NCBI GenBank assembly: GCA_965243635.1
Contig: OZ251574.1
Coordinates: forward strand, 4,960,001-5,024,000
Length of the DNA stretch: 64,000 nt
DNA from: Rs1 sp000416275
Lineage (GTDB): Bacteria > Pseudomonadota > Gammaproteobacteria > Pseudomonadales > Balneatricaceae
Reading direction: 5' to 3'
Shown one piece after another: positions 52,394-62,453 of this stretch; the stretch's first letter is position 1; the number at the start of each line of letters is the position of its first letter. The notes under the pieces were generated by a model. It made no database searches and had not been told where the DNA came from. It saw only the letters and a program-made list of their open reading frames with translations. The position numbers and the translations under genes are program-made.

Positions 52394-52912
52394 TATATAT
52401 TGCGGTTTAGCTTTGATGATTTGTAATAAATCATCTTCTACACCTTTAGAAACACATAGCAGCTTTTTGTTTTTAAAGCTTTCTCTTATTTTATGTAATT
52501 TGTAGGCTTTCAGTACTGAAAAGCCTTTTTTCTGATGCCTTTTAAATCTTCTCTTACTCTGGGTATTATGAATAATGGTATAAAGATTCTTGAAACCGAC
52601 CAACTCTACTGTTTTCATACCTGCAAAATCTGCTAGATTAGACAACACTATATCGAAATCAAATTCTTTATTTAGACGTTTAATTTTTTTGGAAAATAGA
52701 TAAGGTCTTAACTTTGATATCTTAGTGATTTTCCCATCTTCGCTTAATACATGTATGTGAAACTTCTTAAGCAAGCCAGGCGCGACCGCATTTTTTAATA
52801 GAATAATATGAACTTCCAAATTATTTTTTTTAAAAGCTTCCGCTAATGCTATAGATACTTGTTCGATTCCCCCTCCGATTAAAGAGTCTGAAATAATCGC
52901 TATTTTTTTCAT
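52394..52912 (-). pseudogene. Glycosyltransferase (GT4 type), N-terminal part, split by IS66 element
   Basis: It starts at the ATG at 52912 with GAGGG 5 nt upstream and stays open to the insertion point. Residues 1-173 form the N-terminal domain: KKIAIISDSLIGGGIEQVSI with the glycine-rich loop, then IVLSNLADFAGM and LLCVSKGVEDDLL. Beyond the insertion the frame runs 15 codons into the element and stops. A short inactive product of about 185 residues could be made. Base composition is more AT-rich than core genes here, common in surface-polysaccharide genes. Confidence 0.85.
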
Positions 52913-53023
52913 GCAATCCCTCATGCAAGATTGTATTTATTTAGTGCCTGCCAGAGAAGTAAAAATCCTATATAATACAAATAGTAACCTTATATAAACA
53001 CAACGAAGATTTCGAGTAAACCA

Positions 53024-54537
53024 TGCGAAAAGCTTTTAATGCTCAAATGAATATAGATGAAGTAAATATAGCTGACATTACATTTGATATACGTTCCCGT
53101 GATGCTATTCCGAAGCTACAAAAAGGGTACAGCATATTTATCTCAATAACTCACTTCGTGACCAAGTTCTGGCCTGCTTAGAAAAAGTAATACCCCAGGG
53201 CACTGACATGAATGTAGGGCGTCCTGGAATGACATTGTGGCGGATATTAGTGCTCGGCACCTTACGCTTAGGCGATAACAAAGACTTTGACTCTGTTCAT
53301 GAGCTCGCCAATCAGCATATACTCTACGCCAAATGTTGCTTCACGGTCGTGATGACGAATTTCGATATAATCGACAAACAGTGATCGATGATTTAAGTCT
53401 ATTTACTCCAGAAATTCTGGATGAAATCAACCAGATCGTTGTGGCTGCTGGCCATGAACTCATAAAAAAAAATACTCTGCGCAGGATCCTCAATGGCACA
53501 CTCTAACTTTACAGGGCCGCTGTGACTCATTTGTTGTTAAAACAGATGTATGCTATCCCACTGATTTCGGTTTACTAAGAACTTGTATTGGCAAACTCAT
53601 TACGCTTTCTACTCGCTTAATGCTATCAGAACCGGAATCCTTGTGGCGCCAATCTGAACATTTACACCGCCAATTGACGCAGCGCTATCATGTACTGCGA
53701 AAATTAAACTATGCCCTAACGCGGCGCAAAAAAAACCGAGAAACACTAGAGCATCAACGTGATATGGCCTGCTTAGATTATTTAGATTACAGCCTACGTC
53801 TACATAAAAAGGCAGTAAAAACACTATCATTACTCAAACGTAGGGCTGTTGAATCTAAGGATTTGGAGCAGTTAAGCTATTTTTTAAAACAGGCGGGTAG
53901 GCATATCAACTTAGTGATGAGGCGAGTGATCTGTAACGAATATATCCCGCACAGTGAAAAACTTTTTTCATTATTTGAACCGCATACTGAATGGATTAAT
54001 AAAGGTAAGGCTGGTGTACCCGTCGAGCTAGGGCTAAGAGTTTGTGTGTTGCAAGATCAGTTTGGTTTTACTTTGCACCATCAAGTTATGGAGCAACAAA
54101 CTGATGATCAAGTGGCGATTAGCATGGCTTTAGGGGCTAGAGCTATGTTTAGCTCTCTGCAGCAAGTTAGCTTTGATAAGGGCTTTTGGAGCCCTGCAAA
54201 TTATGCGGCACTCGTCACAGAATTTACGCGTATTATCCTACCGAAAAAGGGACGACGCACCGCTGAAGAGAAAGCACGGGAAGATCATTTAGAATTCAAG
54301 CGAGGAAAACGTAAGCATAGTGCAGTGGAGTCTGATATCAATGCGTTAGAGCATCATGGATTAGATAAATGCCCAGATCACGGCATAGATGGTTTCAAAC
54401 GCTATGTAGCGATGTCGGTGTTGGCGAGTAATATTCATAGGCTGGGGAATTTACTTCTACAGGATGAGCTAGAAGCAGATCGCCGGAAGAAGAAGAGGCT
54501 GCTTAAGCAGCCCTATCCAGCAGACCATGCTGCTTAG
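53024..54537 (+). pseudogene. ISNCY-type transposase, multiply frameshifted
   Basis: Pieces in different frames follow family order: IRSRDAIPKLQKG; then DMNVGRPGMTLWRILVLGTL and FDSVHELANQH; then DDEFRYNRQTVIDDLSLFTP and EINQIVVAAGHELIKK; then CDSFVVKTDVCYPTDFGLL. The last piece is open from about 53500 to 54537, including an uninterrupted 305-residue stretch from 53620. At least three frame changes are needed to join them, so no full transposase can be made. No terminal repeats or target duplications could be fixed. The 52925-53023 and 54538-54828 flanks may hold the worn ends. Confidence 0.8.
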
Positions 54538-54828
54538 TCCTGTCATCAGCTAACATGATACCGATACCTTGTTAAGGAGGCCAACATGCATCTAAAATAA
54601 GCTAAAATCTCGTAAAAACAGATTATCTGCTTACAACAGTTTGGTTTTGAGCAGATTGATGAAAATGAAAATTTAAAAGAACTCAAAAAGAGAAGTGTAC
54701 ACCCGAATTTCAGTGGGTTTTCTGACGGACACTATTTACGCCATAATTATGACGATGGTAGGACTAAAATGCTCAGATAGTCAAATTTATCTGTCCGCTG
54801 GGGCCGTGTGGATTCGAGCAGAGCTTTC

Positions 54829-55104
54829 TTAGCTTGATTCTCGCTTATATTTAGTTGATAGCCACTGGCCTAAAGATATGATTAGGAATACAGTGCTGGC
54901 CGCTAGCAACGCATAAATATATTGCATATAACCCCAAGTACAAGCTTCGGAGCGGCTATCAATTTCACACCACTGATAGACATTGAAAATCACATACGCC
55001 GCCAGTGGTAAATAAATAGCTGACATGGTTTTGATGTTACGCAGCTTAATCACCACTAAAACAGGCATGATAGCGAGCAATGCTAATACACTTAAAATTT
55101 CCAC
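54829..55104 (-). CDS. Small three-helix membrane protein, unknown
   Basis: 91 residues from a GTG with a strong AGGAGG 5 nt upstream. Hydrophobic segments lie near residues 3-20, 28-45 and 60-80. Two cysteines (WCEIDSRSEACTWGY) sit in the loop between the second and third segments. No family is recognised. The strong ribosome site argues that it is real. It stands between the transposase remnant and the gyrB end, with a gene-free 418 bp upstream. Confidence 0.6.
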   Translation of the reverse strand: MEILSVLALLAIMPVLVVIKLRNIKTMSAIYLPLAAYVIFNVYQWCEIDSRSEACTWGYMQYIYALLAASTVFLIISLGQWLSTKYKRESS

Positions 55105-55522
55105 TACATCCTCCTGAAATGGTCGCTATAAGTTGATCTTTTCATTGATGGCTAGTTAAAAACAGCTAGCAATCTGCTTTAATAACAGCAGTTTAAAACT
55201 ACCATCCGTACCCCGTCCACAACATCTTATCCTACTCATGCAAAAAATTTTGCTTGGATATTAAGTAAAACATGAAAACTGTATGCCCCTGCTGCTCAAT
55301 CTACGCAACTTAGACGATGCGCTAATTGGTAGCTCTTTACAATACTGCAAGACCATCTATGCTGCAATGCAACCCTGAACTTAGCTATTATCGGCGTGAT
55401 ACGCGAGACGCCCTTAGTTCACAAACTCCCTAAGTTAAACGCTATTGCTCTAAACTGAAAAAGCAGCCCGAAGACTGCTTTGATTAGCTTATTTCACACC
55501 GGGTGAAATTTGGCAATTTTGC
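55105..55522. other. Gene-free gap before gyrB end
   Basis: No supportable gene is present. The gap holds the gyrB terminator hairpin near its right edge and would contain the promoter of the small membrane protein on its left. Confidence 0.5.
55460..55481 (-). terminator. Terminator hairpin after gyrB
   Basis: AAAGCAG (55460-55466) pairs with CTGCTTT (55475-55481) around an 8-nt loop, about 40 nt after the gyrB stop. Read on the minus strand the stem ends in a T-run, as expected for a Rho-independent terminator. Confidence 0.7.
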
Positions 55523-57937
55523 TTAAATATCCATGGTTGCCTTCAAGGCATTGTCTTCAATGAAATGACGTCTAGGTTCTACTTCATCACCCATCAATGT
55601 AGTAAACAATTGATCGGCGGTGATTGCATCTTCAATGGTCACTTGCAGCATCCGGCGCGCTTCAGGATCCATAGTGGTTTCCCACAGCTGTTCAGGATTC
55701 ATTTCACCTAATCCTTTGTAGCGCTGGATATATTGACCGCGACGGGCTTGCTGCAACAACCACTCCAAGCCCTCTTTAAAACTGCTCACTTCGAGTGTGC
55801 GATCACCGCGCTTAAAGTAGCTAGCTGGTTGAATCAGGCCATCTAACGCCTTGCCCATCTCTTTAAATAGCTGGTATTCCTTAGAGCCAATAAAGCTGGT
55901 ATCAAAGGTGTATTCTGAATCGACACCGTGATGAGTATAAATCAGCTTGGGGAGGTAGACACTGTGTTCTTTATCGTGCACTACTTCACAGCGGTACTGT
56001 TCACTGGCTTGCGCGCCTGCGCTTAGCAGCTCAGTGTAAACCGCTGCCCACTGTTTGACGACAGCCTCATCCTGCAGTTGATCTTTTTCCAACGCAGGTG
56101 CGTAGAGCATCTGAGTTAGCGCATCTATTGGGTATAAACGACTAATGCGGGTGATGATGGCATCGACTCGACGATACTGGTTCGTCAACTCTTCTAGGGC
56201 AGAGCCAAAAACACTCTCATTTTCATTTATTTGTAGACTAGCCCCTTCTAAAGCACCGTTTAAAAGAAATTTTTGCAGTGCTTCTTCGTCTTTTAAGTAT
56301 TGCTCTTGCTTGCCTTTTTTGATTTTATAAAGCGGTGGTTGAGCGATGTAAATATAGCCGCGCTCCACTAATTCTGGCATTTGACGGAAGAAAAAAGTCA
56401 ACAACAAGGTGCGGATGTGCGATCCATCAACATCGGCATCGGTCATGATGATGATGCGGTGGTATCTCAATTTATCAATATTAAATTCTTCGCGGCCTAT
56501 GCTTGTTCCCAAGGCAGTAATCAAAGTTCCCACCTCTTGAGAGGCCAGCATTTTATCAAAACGGGCTTTTTCTACGTTTAGAATTTTACCTTTTAGCGGT
56601 AGTATCGCCTGGGTTTTACGCGCGCGGCCCTGTTTTGCAGAACCTCCCGCAGAGTCTCCCTCCACTAGGTATAACTCTGAAAGAGCTGGATCTTTCTCCT
56701 GGCAATCCGCCAATTTACCCGGCAGACCAGCGATATCTAGGGCACCTTTACGACGGGTCATTTCACGCGCTTTTCGCGCCGCTTCGCGCGCGCGGGCGGC
56801 GTCGATCATTTTGCCGACAATCGCCTTTGCATCTTGTGGGTTTTCCTGCAGGAAATCACTAAATAGCTGCGCAAAACTTTGCTCTACCGCGGTTTTTACT
56901 TCTGAGGAGACTAACTTGTCTTTGGTCTGTGAAGAAAATTTCGGATCGGGCACTTTCACCGAGATGATCGCGACTAGCCCCTCGCGGCAATCATCTCCAG
57001 ACGTCGCGGTCTTGCCATTTTTATTGAGACTTTCATTTTCAATGTAGTTGTTCAAAGTACGAGTTAATGCACCGCGAAAACCTGATAAATGGGTGCCGCC
57101 ATCGCGCTGTGGGATGTTATTAGTAAAACAGTAGATCCCCTCTTGATAGCTATCATTCCACTGCAGCGCCACTTCAACCCCGACGCCATTTTCGTGCATG
57201 GTATTAAGGTGAGCGATCTGACTCACTGAAGATTTATTTTGATTTAAATAGGCGACAAACTCAGCTAACCCACCTTTGTATGCAAAGGTATCGGTACGAC
57301 CATCGCGCTGATCGGTCAAGACAATCCGCACACCTGAGTTCAGAAAGGACAGCTCTCTTAAGCGTTTAGCTAGCTGGTCGTACACGTACAGCACGTTGCT
57401 AAAGGTTTCGGTCGAGGCGGTAAAGACAATTTGCGTACCTGATTTGTCCGTCTCACCAATGACTTTCAGTGGCGCTTGTGGCTCACCGTGAATATAATTT
57501 TGCTCGTGCACTTTGCCATTGCGGCGAATGGTGATATCTAATTTGCTGGACAGTGCATTGACCACTGACACACCGACACCGTGTAATCCACCTGAGACTT
57601 TATAGCTGTTGTCGTCAAATTTACCGCCGGCATGCAGTACTGTCATAATAACTTCGGTGGCAGACACTCCTTCTTCGCTGTGGATATCAGTGGGAATTCC
57701 ACGCCCATTATCGCTAACCATGACGGTATCGTCAGACTGAATAACGACATTGATTTCACTACAGTGTCCCGCCAGCGCTTCGTCAATCGAGTTATCGACT
57801 ATTTCGAATACCATGTGATGCAAGCCGGACCCATCGTCAGTATCACCAATGTACATACCCGGACGTTTTCGAACCGCATCTAGGCCTTTAAGGACTTTAA
57901 TACTATCGGCGCCGTATTCTTGTTCTTCACCACTCAT
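55523..57937 (-). CDS. gyrB: DNA gyrase subunit B
   Basis: 804 residues, the E. coli length. The GHKL ATPase has EIVDNSIDEALAGH, VSDNGRGIPTDIH and GLHGVGVSVVNALS. The TOPRIM has YLVEGDSAGGSAKQGR and IIMTDADVDGSHIRT. It introduces negative supercoils with GyrA. Residues about 560-720 include the insert typical of Gram-negative gyrB. It follows recF by 95 bp on the same strand in the conserved dnaA-dnaN-recF-gyrB order. Confidence 0.98.
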   Translation of the reverse strand: MSGEEQEYGADSIKVLKGLDAVRKRPGMYIGDTDDGSGLHHMVFEIVDNSIDEALAGHCSEINVVIQSDDTVMVSDNGRGIPTDIHSEEGVSATEVIMTVLHAGGKFDDNSYKVSGGLHGVGVSVVNALSSKLDITIRRNGKVHEQNYIHGEPQAPLKVIGETDKSGTQIVFTASTETFSNVLYVYDQLAKRLRELSFLNSGVRIVLTDQRDGRTDTFAYKGGLAEFVAYLNQNKSSVSQIAHLNTMHENGVGVEVALQWNDSYQEGIYCFTNNIPQRDGGTHLSGFRGALTRTLNNYIENESLNKNGKTATSGDDCREGLVAIISVKVPDPKFSSQTKDKLVSSEVKTAVEQSFAQLFSDFLQENPQDAKAIVGKMIDAARAREAARKAREMTRRKGALDIAGLPGKLADCQEKDPALSELYLVEGDSAGGSAKQGRARKTQAILPLKGKILNVEKARFDKMLASQEVGTLITALGTSIGREEFNIDKLRYHRIIIMTDADVDGSHIRTLLLTFFFRQMPELVERGYIYIAQPPLYKIKKGKQEQYLKDEEALQKFLLNGALEGASLQINENESVFGSALEELTNQYRRVDAIITRISRLYPIDALTQMLYAPALEKDQLQDEAVVKQWAAVYTELLSAGAQASEQYRCEVVHDKEHSVYLPKLIYTHHGVDSEYTFDTSFIGSKEYQLFKEMGKALDGLIQPASYFKRGDRTLEVSSFKEGLEWLLQQARRGQYIQRYKGLGEMNPEQLWETTMDPEARRMLQVTIEDAITADQLFTTLMGDEVEPRRHFIEDNALKATMDI

Positions 57938-58032
57938 GGATGTCTCCTAACCTATGTGAACTACAATTGAGGGGCAACTGCGATTAATTTATCGCATCCC
58001 TGCAAAACTCTGTTGAAGCCAAGCCTAACTCA

Positions 58033-59124
58033 CTAAAGTATAGCGGTTAACTGACCATCATCAATCTGAAAATTCTTTACTTCTGTCGCTGCCTGCCAGT
58101 AACTCTGTAGTGCTTTGGGCTCTACACAAGTAATAAAACACTGACTTTGGGTCTGCTCTAAAAATTGACAAAATAACTGGCAGTGCTGTGCATCTAATTC
58201 TGAGGGTAAATCGTCAATCAAATAAATGCACTTGCCTTCTCTATGACGATTGTATACTGCACCTTGAGCCAGTTTAAGCGCACTCACTACCAGCTTTTTC
58301 TGGCCTCGAGAGAGCCGCTCTGTGGCGTTTATTCCGTCGATTTTAATTTTCATGTCGGCGCGTTGTGGCCCCGCCGCAGTGTAGCCCTGTTTTAGATCGC
58401 GCTGCAGCTGCTCTTCCAGTAATTCATCCAGAGGCCGCTTTTGATCCCAACCAGGAGAGAAGGACAAACTCAAGTCAACGTCACCCATTAAACATTTACT
58501 GATCGCTAAAAAATCGGGTGTAAGTTGACTAATATACTGCTGTCGCATCTGAGTGATCTGCTGGGCATACCGAACAAACTCAGCATCCCAAACGCGGCGT
58601 ATTTGCGGATCTATTTTACCACACTTTAGCAGCGAATTACGCTGTTGCAACACACGTTTAAAGCTTCTCCAAGCATTAATGTAGCTCTGATCCGCATGAA
58701 AGCTACCCCAGTCTACGAATTGCCGTCTAATCGCAGGACTGCCCTCTAATATTTGGAAGGTATCGGTGTTAATTACTAAGAGCGGGACGAGACTGGCGAG
58801 CTGTGATAGATCAATATTACTACCGCAGTGCCGAATGCTGACCGTACCATTTAAGTCGCGACTCACCCCTAGAGGTTCGTGACTGCTATCTAATTGATGC
58901 TGTAGCTGGGCGAAGACTAGCGATTCGGTCTGCTGATGAGAGACGAAGTATTGAAATTTTCTAGTCCGAAAAGAGCGCGTTAAGCCAAGAAAGTTGATCG
59001 CTTCTAACAGCGATGTTTTACCGCTGCCATTGGCACCGCAAATGAGATTAACGTGACTAGAAGGGCTGAAATCAACCTGTAAAAGGTTGCGGATATTTTG
59101 AATTTTAAGTGATTTAATCGCCAT
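58033..59124 (-). CDS. recF: DNA replication and repair protein RecF
   Basis: 363 residues. An SMC-like ATPase with Walker A GANGSGKTSLLEAINFLG near residue 30, the signature LSRGQKKLVVSALKLAQG, and Walker B CIYLIDDLPSELD. It loads RecA at gaps with RecO and RecR. It is the third gene of the dnaA cluster, 95 bp after dnaN, and shows no sign of truncation. Confidence 0.96.
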   Translation of the reverse strand: MAIKSLKIQNIRNLLQVDFSPSSHVNLICGANGSGKTSLLEAINFLGLTRSFRTRKFQYFVSHQQTESLVFAQLQHQLDSSHEPLGVSRDLNGTVSIRHCGSNIDLSQLASLVPLLVINTDTFQILEGSPAIRRQFVDWGSFHADQSYINAWRSFKRVLQQRNSLLKCGKIDPQIRRVWDAEFVRYAQQITQMRQQYISQLTPDFLAISKCLMGDVDLSLSFSPGWDQKRPLDELLEEQLQRDLKQGYTAAGPQRADMKIKIDGINATERLSRGQKKLVVSALKLAQGAVYNRHREGKCIYLIDDLPSELDAQHCQLFCQFLEQTQSQCFITCVEPKALQSYWQAATEVKNFQIDDGQLTAIL

Positions 59125-59219
59125 CTTGGTTAAATAAGCCTTACAAAAAAATCACTTTTAAAATAATTTTACTAAAAAATTCCGCTGCAAAGCACCGCTG
59201 TGATAAATGTGCAGAGCTA

Positions 59220-60323
59220 TTACATGCGCATCGGCATAACGACAAACACACTGCCCTCTTCATCATAGCCTTCGATTAATGCACTGCTATTAGAATCGGA
59301 TAAGGTGAAGCGCACTATGTCTGAATTAATGATCGAGAGCACATCGATTAAGTAGTTGACGTTAAAGCCTATCTCTAGCGACTCACCTTGGTAGTCGATG
59401 GCAATAGTTTCTTCAGCTTCTTCCTGCTCTGGGTTGTTGGCCATCACTTTGAGGAAACCGCTGGTTAGCGTTAAACGCACACCACGGTATTTCTCATTGG
59501 ATAGGATAGCAATCCGGCTAAACAACTGCCGCAACTCTAAACGATTACCCAAGATAGCTTTATCGCCACCGCGGGGAATTACTCGCTGGTAATCAGGGAA
59601 TTTGCCATCGACTAACTTAGAGGTAAAGATGAATTCGCCGACGTGGGCGCGAATGTGATTAGAACCAACCACTAACTTTAAAGGGGCATCGCCACCTTGT
59701 AACAGTCGGGCCAGCTCTAATATACCTTTGCGGGGGATAATGATTTGCTCGGATGTTTCACTGGCAGTCTCGGCAATGGTCACGCTTGTCGCGAGGCGAT
59801 GGCCATCGGTGGCTACCGTGCGCAACATACCGTCACTGACTTCCATCATCATACCGTTAAGGTAGTAACGGACGTCTTGCTGGGCCATTGAAAAGCCAGT
59901 TTGATCGATCAAATGGCGTAATTTCTCTTGCGGCAAACTCAGCTCATAGCTCTGGTCACAGTCTTCAACATTCGGGAACTCTGTCGCCGGCAATGTCGCT
60001 AAACTAAAACGGGTGCGACCAGCTTTGATGATCACTTTGGTATCGTCTAGCTTTAACTCGATGATCGCATCATCAGGTAACGACTTACAAATATCCATCA
60101 ATTTACGCGCAGGCACGGTAATTGATCCAGCCTCGGCGGGCTCATTCAAGGTCACACGACCCACTAACTCTACCTCGAGGTCAGTACCGGTCATCGAAAG
60201 CTGATCACCTTCGGCCACTAACAATATATTGGATAAGACCGGCAAAGTTTGACGGCGTTCAACAACGCCTGCTACCAGTTGTAACGGCTTAATCAATGCT
60301 TCACGGGAAATGACAAATCTCAT
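59220..60323 (-). CDS. dnaN: DNA polymerase III beta sliding clamp
   Basis: 367 residues, full family length. The start MRFVISREALIKPLQLVAGV and the repeat-domain pieces GTDLEVELVGRV, ATDGHRLA and the C-terminal VVMPMRM are conserved. A head-to-tail dimer clamps the polymerase on DNA and carries the hydrophobic pocket used by DnaE and DnaA-Hda partners. It begins 25 bp after the dnaA stop, so the two are an operon. Confidence 0.98.
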   Translation of the reverse strand: MRFVISREALIKPLQLVAGVVERRQTLPVLSNILLVAEGDQLSMTGTDLEVELVGRVTLNEPAEAGSITVPARKLMDICKSLPDDAIIELKLDDTKVIIKAGRTRFSLATLPATEFPNVEDCDQSYELSLPQEKLRHLIDQTGFSMAQQDVRYYLNGMMMEVSDGMLRTVATDGHRLATSVTIAETASETSEQIIIPRKGILELARLLQGGDAPLKLVVGSNHIRAHVGEFIFTSKLVDGKFPDYQRVIPRGGDKAILGNRLELRQLFSRIAILSNEKYRGVRLTLTSGFLKVMANNPEQEEAEETIAIDYQGESLEIGFNVNYLIDVLSIINSDIVRFTLSDSNSSALIEGYDEEGSVFVVMPMRM

Positions 60324-60348
60324 GTTTTCGCTACCCTTATAATCGATG

Positions 60349-61830
60349 CTACGCTGTCAAATGGCGCAGTAGATTTTGATAATCTTCACGGATATCCGCA
60401 TCGGATTCACGCAACTCTTTAATTTTACGACAAGCATGCAATACTGTGGTGTGATCGCGACCACCGAACGCATCACCTATTTCAGGAAGCGAATGATTGG
60501 TCAGCTCTTTAGCTAAACTCATCGCTACTTGTCTCGGCCTTGCCACTGAACGATTCCGTCTTTTAGACAGAAGGTCAGAAATTTTTATTTTGTAATACTC
60601 TGCGACAACTCTTTGTATGTTATCAATACTAACCTGTTTATCTTGTAATGCTAACAAGTCTTTCAAAGATTCTTTAATAAATGCAGTGGTAATTGCGCTG
60701 CCAGTGAAATGCGCATTGGCAATCACTCTTTTTAAAGCGCCCTCCAACTCCCGGACATTAGAGCGAATTTTTTGCGCGAGAAAGAATGCCGCGTCATCCG
60801 GCAGCATCACACCAGCTTCCTGCGCTTTTTTCATCACGATAGCGACCCGAGTTTCTAGCTCTGGCGGCTCGATAGCGACCGTCAGCCCCCAGCCGAATCT
60901 CGACTTTAGCCGATCTTCGACACCGGCTATTTCTTTAGGATAGCGATCACTGGTCAAAATCATTTGCTGACCACCTTCTAACAACGCATTAAAAGTGTGG
61001 AAAAACTCTTCTTGGGAGCGCTCTTTACCGGCAAAAAATTGGATGTCGTCAATTAACAGCGCGTCGACCGAACGATAGTAACGTTTAAAATCATTGATCG
61101 CATTCAGCTGCAGGGCTTTTACCATGTCGGCAACAAAACGCTCTGAGTGCAAATAGACGATCCGCGCCTTGGGGTTTTTCTTTAGTAACTCCATACCCAC
61201 GGCGTGCATCAAGTGGGTCTTACCTAAGCCAACGCCACCGTATATAAACAGAGGGTTGTATGAGCCGCCCGGGTTATCACTGACTTGTTGAGCGGCAGCC
61301 AGCGCTAGCTGGTTGGACTTACCTTGGACAAAGGAGTGAAAAGTAAATGCTTCATTGAGGTTCGATTGATGCCTAAGCCCACCCTCTACATTGACTACCC
61401 GGTGATTGTTGCCAAAGTTCCCTACATCTAACTCTAATTGCGGTGCTGGTTCATCATACTGCCTAGATATTGGTGCAGGCACGGGGACTGGATCATTATC
61501 TCTGGCTTGGAAGCTCTGATTTAAGCTGACTCTAGGTGATGGTCTAATCCGATGCTGCACAGCGGGCATACTTGGCGCCGCCGCCGACACTTGTTTTACT
61601 TCTATCCTAACCACAAGGCCCGCATCACCGGCAACATCACAGGCCACTTGGGTTATTCTTGAGAGAAATTTATCATTCACCCAATCTCGGACAAAACGAT
61701 TGGGAGCAATGAGAGTTAAAGCAGAACCAGTGGAAGCAGCTTGAAGAGGACGAATCCAAGTATTGTACTGCTGAGCGGGGAATTCATTTTGCAAAGCCTG
61801 CAAACAGCGATCCCACAACTCTATCGACAT
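60349..61830 (-). CDS. dnaA: Chromosomal replication initiator DnaA
   Basis: 493 residues. Domain I (1-90) reads LWDRCLQALQNEFPAQQYNT. A variable Pro/Ser-rich linker (about 95-150) follows. The AAA+ domain III shows FIYGGVGLGKTHLMHAVG, LLIDDIQFF and the sensor regions. Domain IV ends with DAFGGRDHTTVLHACRKI, the DnaA-box-binding signature. It initiates replication at oriC, here probably the gap just upstream, which holds a perfect DnaA box. It faces rpmH across that gap. Confidence 0.98.
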   Translation of the reverse strand: MSIELWDRCLQALQNEFPAQQYNTWIRPLQAASTGSALTLIAPNRFVRDWVNDKFLSRITQVACDVAGDAGLVVRIEVKQVSAAAPSMPAVQHRIRPSPRVSLNQSFQARDNDPVPVPAPISRQYDEPAPQLELDVGNFGNNHRVVNVEGGLRHQSNLNEAFTFHSFVQGKSNQLALAAAQQVSDNPGGSYNPLFIYGGVGLGKTHLMHAVGMELLKKNPKARIVYLHSERFVADMVKALQLNAINDFKRYYRSVDALLIDDIQFFAGKERSQEEFFHTFNALLEGGQQMILTSDRYPKEIAGVEDRLKSRFGWGLTVAIEPPELETRVAIVMKKAQEAGVMLPDDAAFFLAQKIRSNVRELEGALKRVIANAHFTGSAITTAFIKESLKDLLALQDKQVSIDNIQRVVAEYYKIKISDLLSKRRNRSVARPRQVAMSLAKELTNHSLPEIGDAFGGRDHTTVLHACRKIKELRESDADIREDYQNLLRHLTA

Positions 61831-61849
61831 ACAACGCGCTCCAAATAAA

Positions 61850-62205
61850 AATAAAATATCAACAACTGCGCACTTGCTATATCGCTTTTAGCCAGTCAAT
61901 TAATTAGAGCCGACATTCTACCCCTCTTTTTTTAGGTTATCCACATATTCACATTATTTTTAATCGAGAGTGGATAAAAATATTTTTTTAGGCTATTTCG
62001 GAGATATCTAGCTAGACCTCCCCTTAAACAAGCATCTAAAAACGCTCATCAACATGACTTATCAACAAGGCAACATGCTGATATAGAACGGTTAAACAAT
62101 CTTATAAGCAAAATTAAATATTTCGAAAGGAAATATTTTTAATTTTTCCTCTAATATTTAAAAACATCCTACAGCTTAATAATTGTAACTATATCCTGAA
62201 AAAGG
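61850..62205. other. oriC: Candidate origin of replication (oriC)
   Basis: This AT-rich gap between divergent dnaA and rpmH contains a perfect DnaA box TTATCCACA (61937-61945), a near box AGTGGATAA on the other strand (61969-61977) and TTATCAACA (62059-62067). Long A/T tracts (about 61977-61990 and 62100-62165) could serve as an unwinding element. In Pseudomonas-type chromosomes oriC lies in exactly this place. Only three boxes were found by eye, so the site may extend elsewhere or serve only dnaA autoregulation. Confidence 0.6.
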
Positions 62206-62206
62206 T

Positions 62207-62233
62207 TTGAAATTTCTGCAAATATTCTATAAT
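62207..62233 (+). promoter_or_regulatory. Promoter of rpmH-rnpA
   Basis: TTGAAA (62207-62212) and TATAAT (62228-62233) lie about 15 bp apart, close to the sigma-70 pattern. They are about 70 bp before the rpmH start. Confidence 0.55.
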
Positions 62234-62305
62234 ATCTCGCGACTTAATTTTTGCTATGTGGACACTTCAGACCACTAAACAAATAATCGTTCAGAGGACT
62301 GACAA

Positions 62306-62440
62306 ATGAAAAGAACTTTCCAACCAAGTGTTTTAAAACGTGCTCGTACTCATGGCTTCCGCGCTCGCATGGCGACTAAAAGCGGCCGTGCCGTTATTAA
62401 TCGCCGTCGTGCTAAAGGCCGCAAGAAACTTTCTGCTTAA
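62306..62440 (+). CDS. rpmH: 50S ribosomal protein L34
   Basis: 44 residues, MKRTFQPSVLKRARTHGF at the start and KGRKKLSA at the end, the invariant L34 sequence. GAGG lies upstream of the ATG. It is the first gene of rpmH-rnpA-yidC on the plus strand. Its stop is 13 bp before rnpA. Confidence 0.98.
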   Translation: MKRTFQPSVLKRARTHGFRARMATKSGRAVINRRRAKGRKKLSA

Positions 62441-62453
62441 TCTTAGGCAGTAA

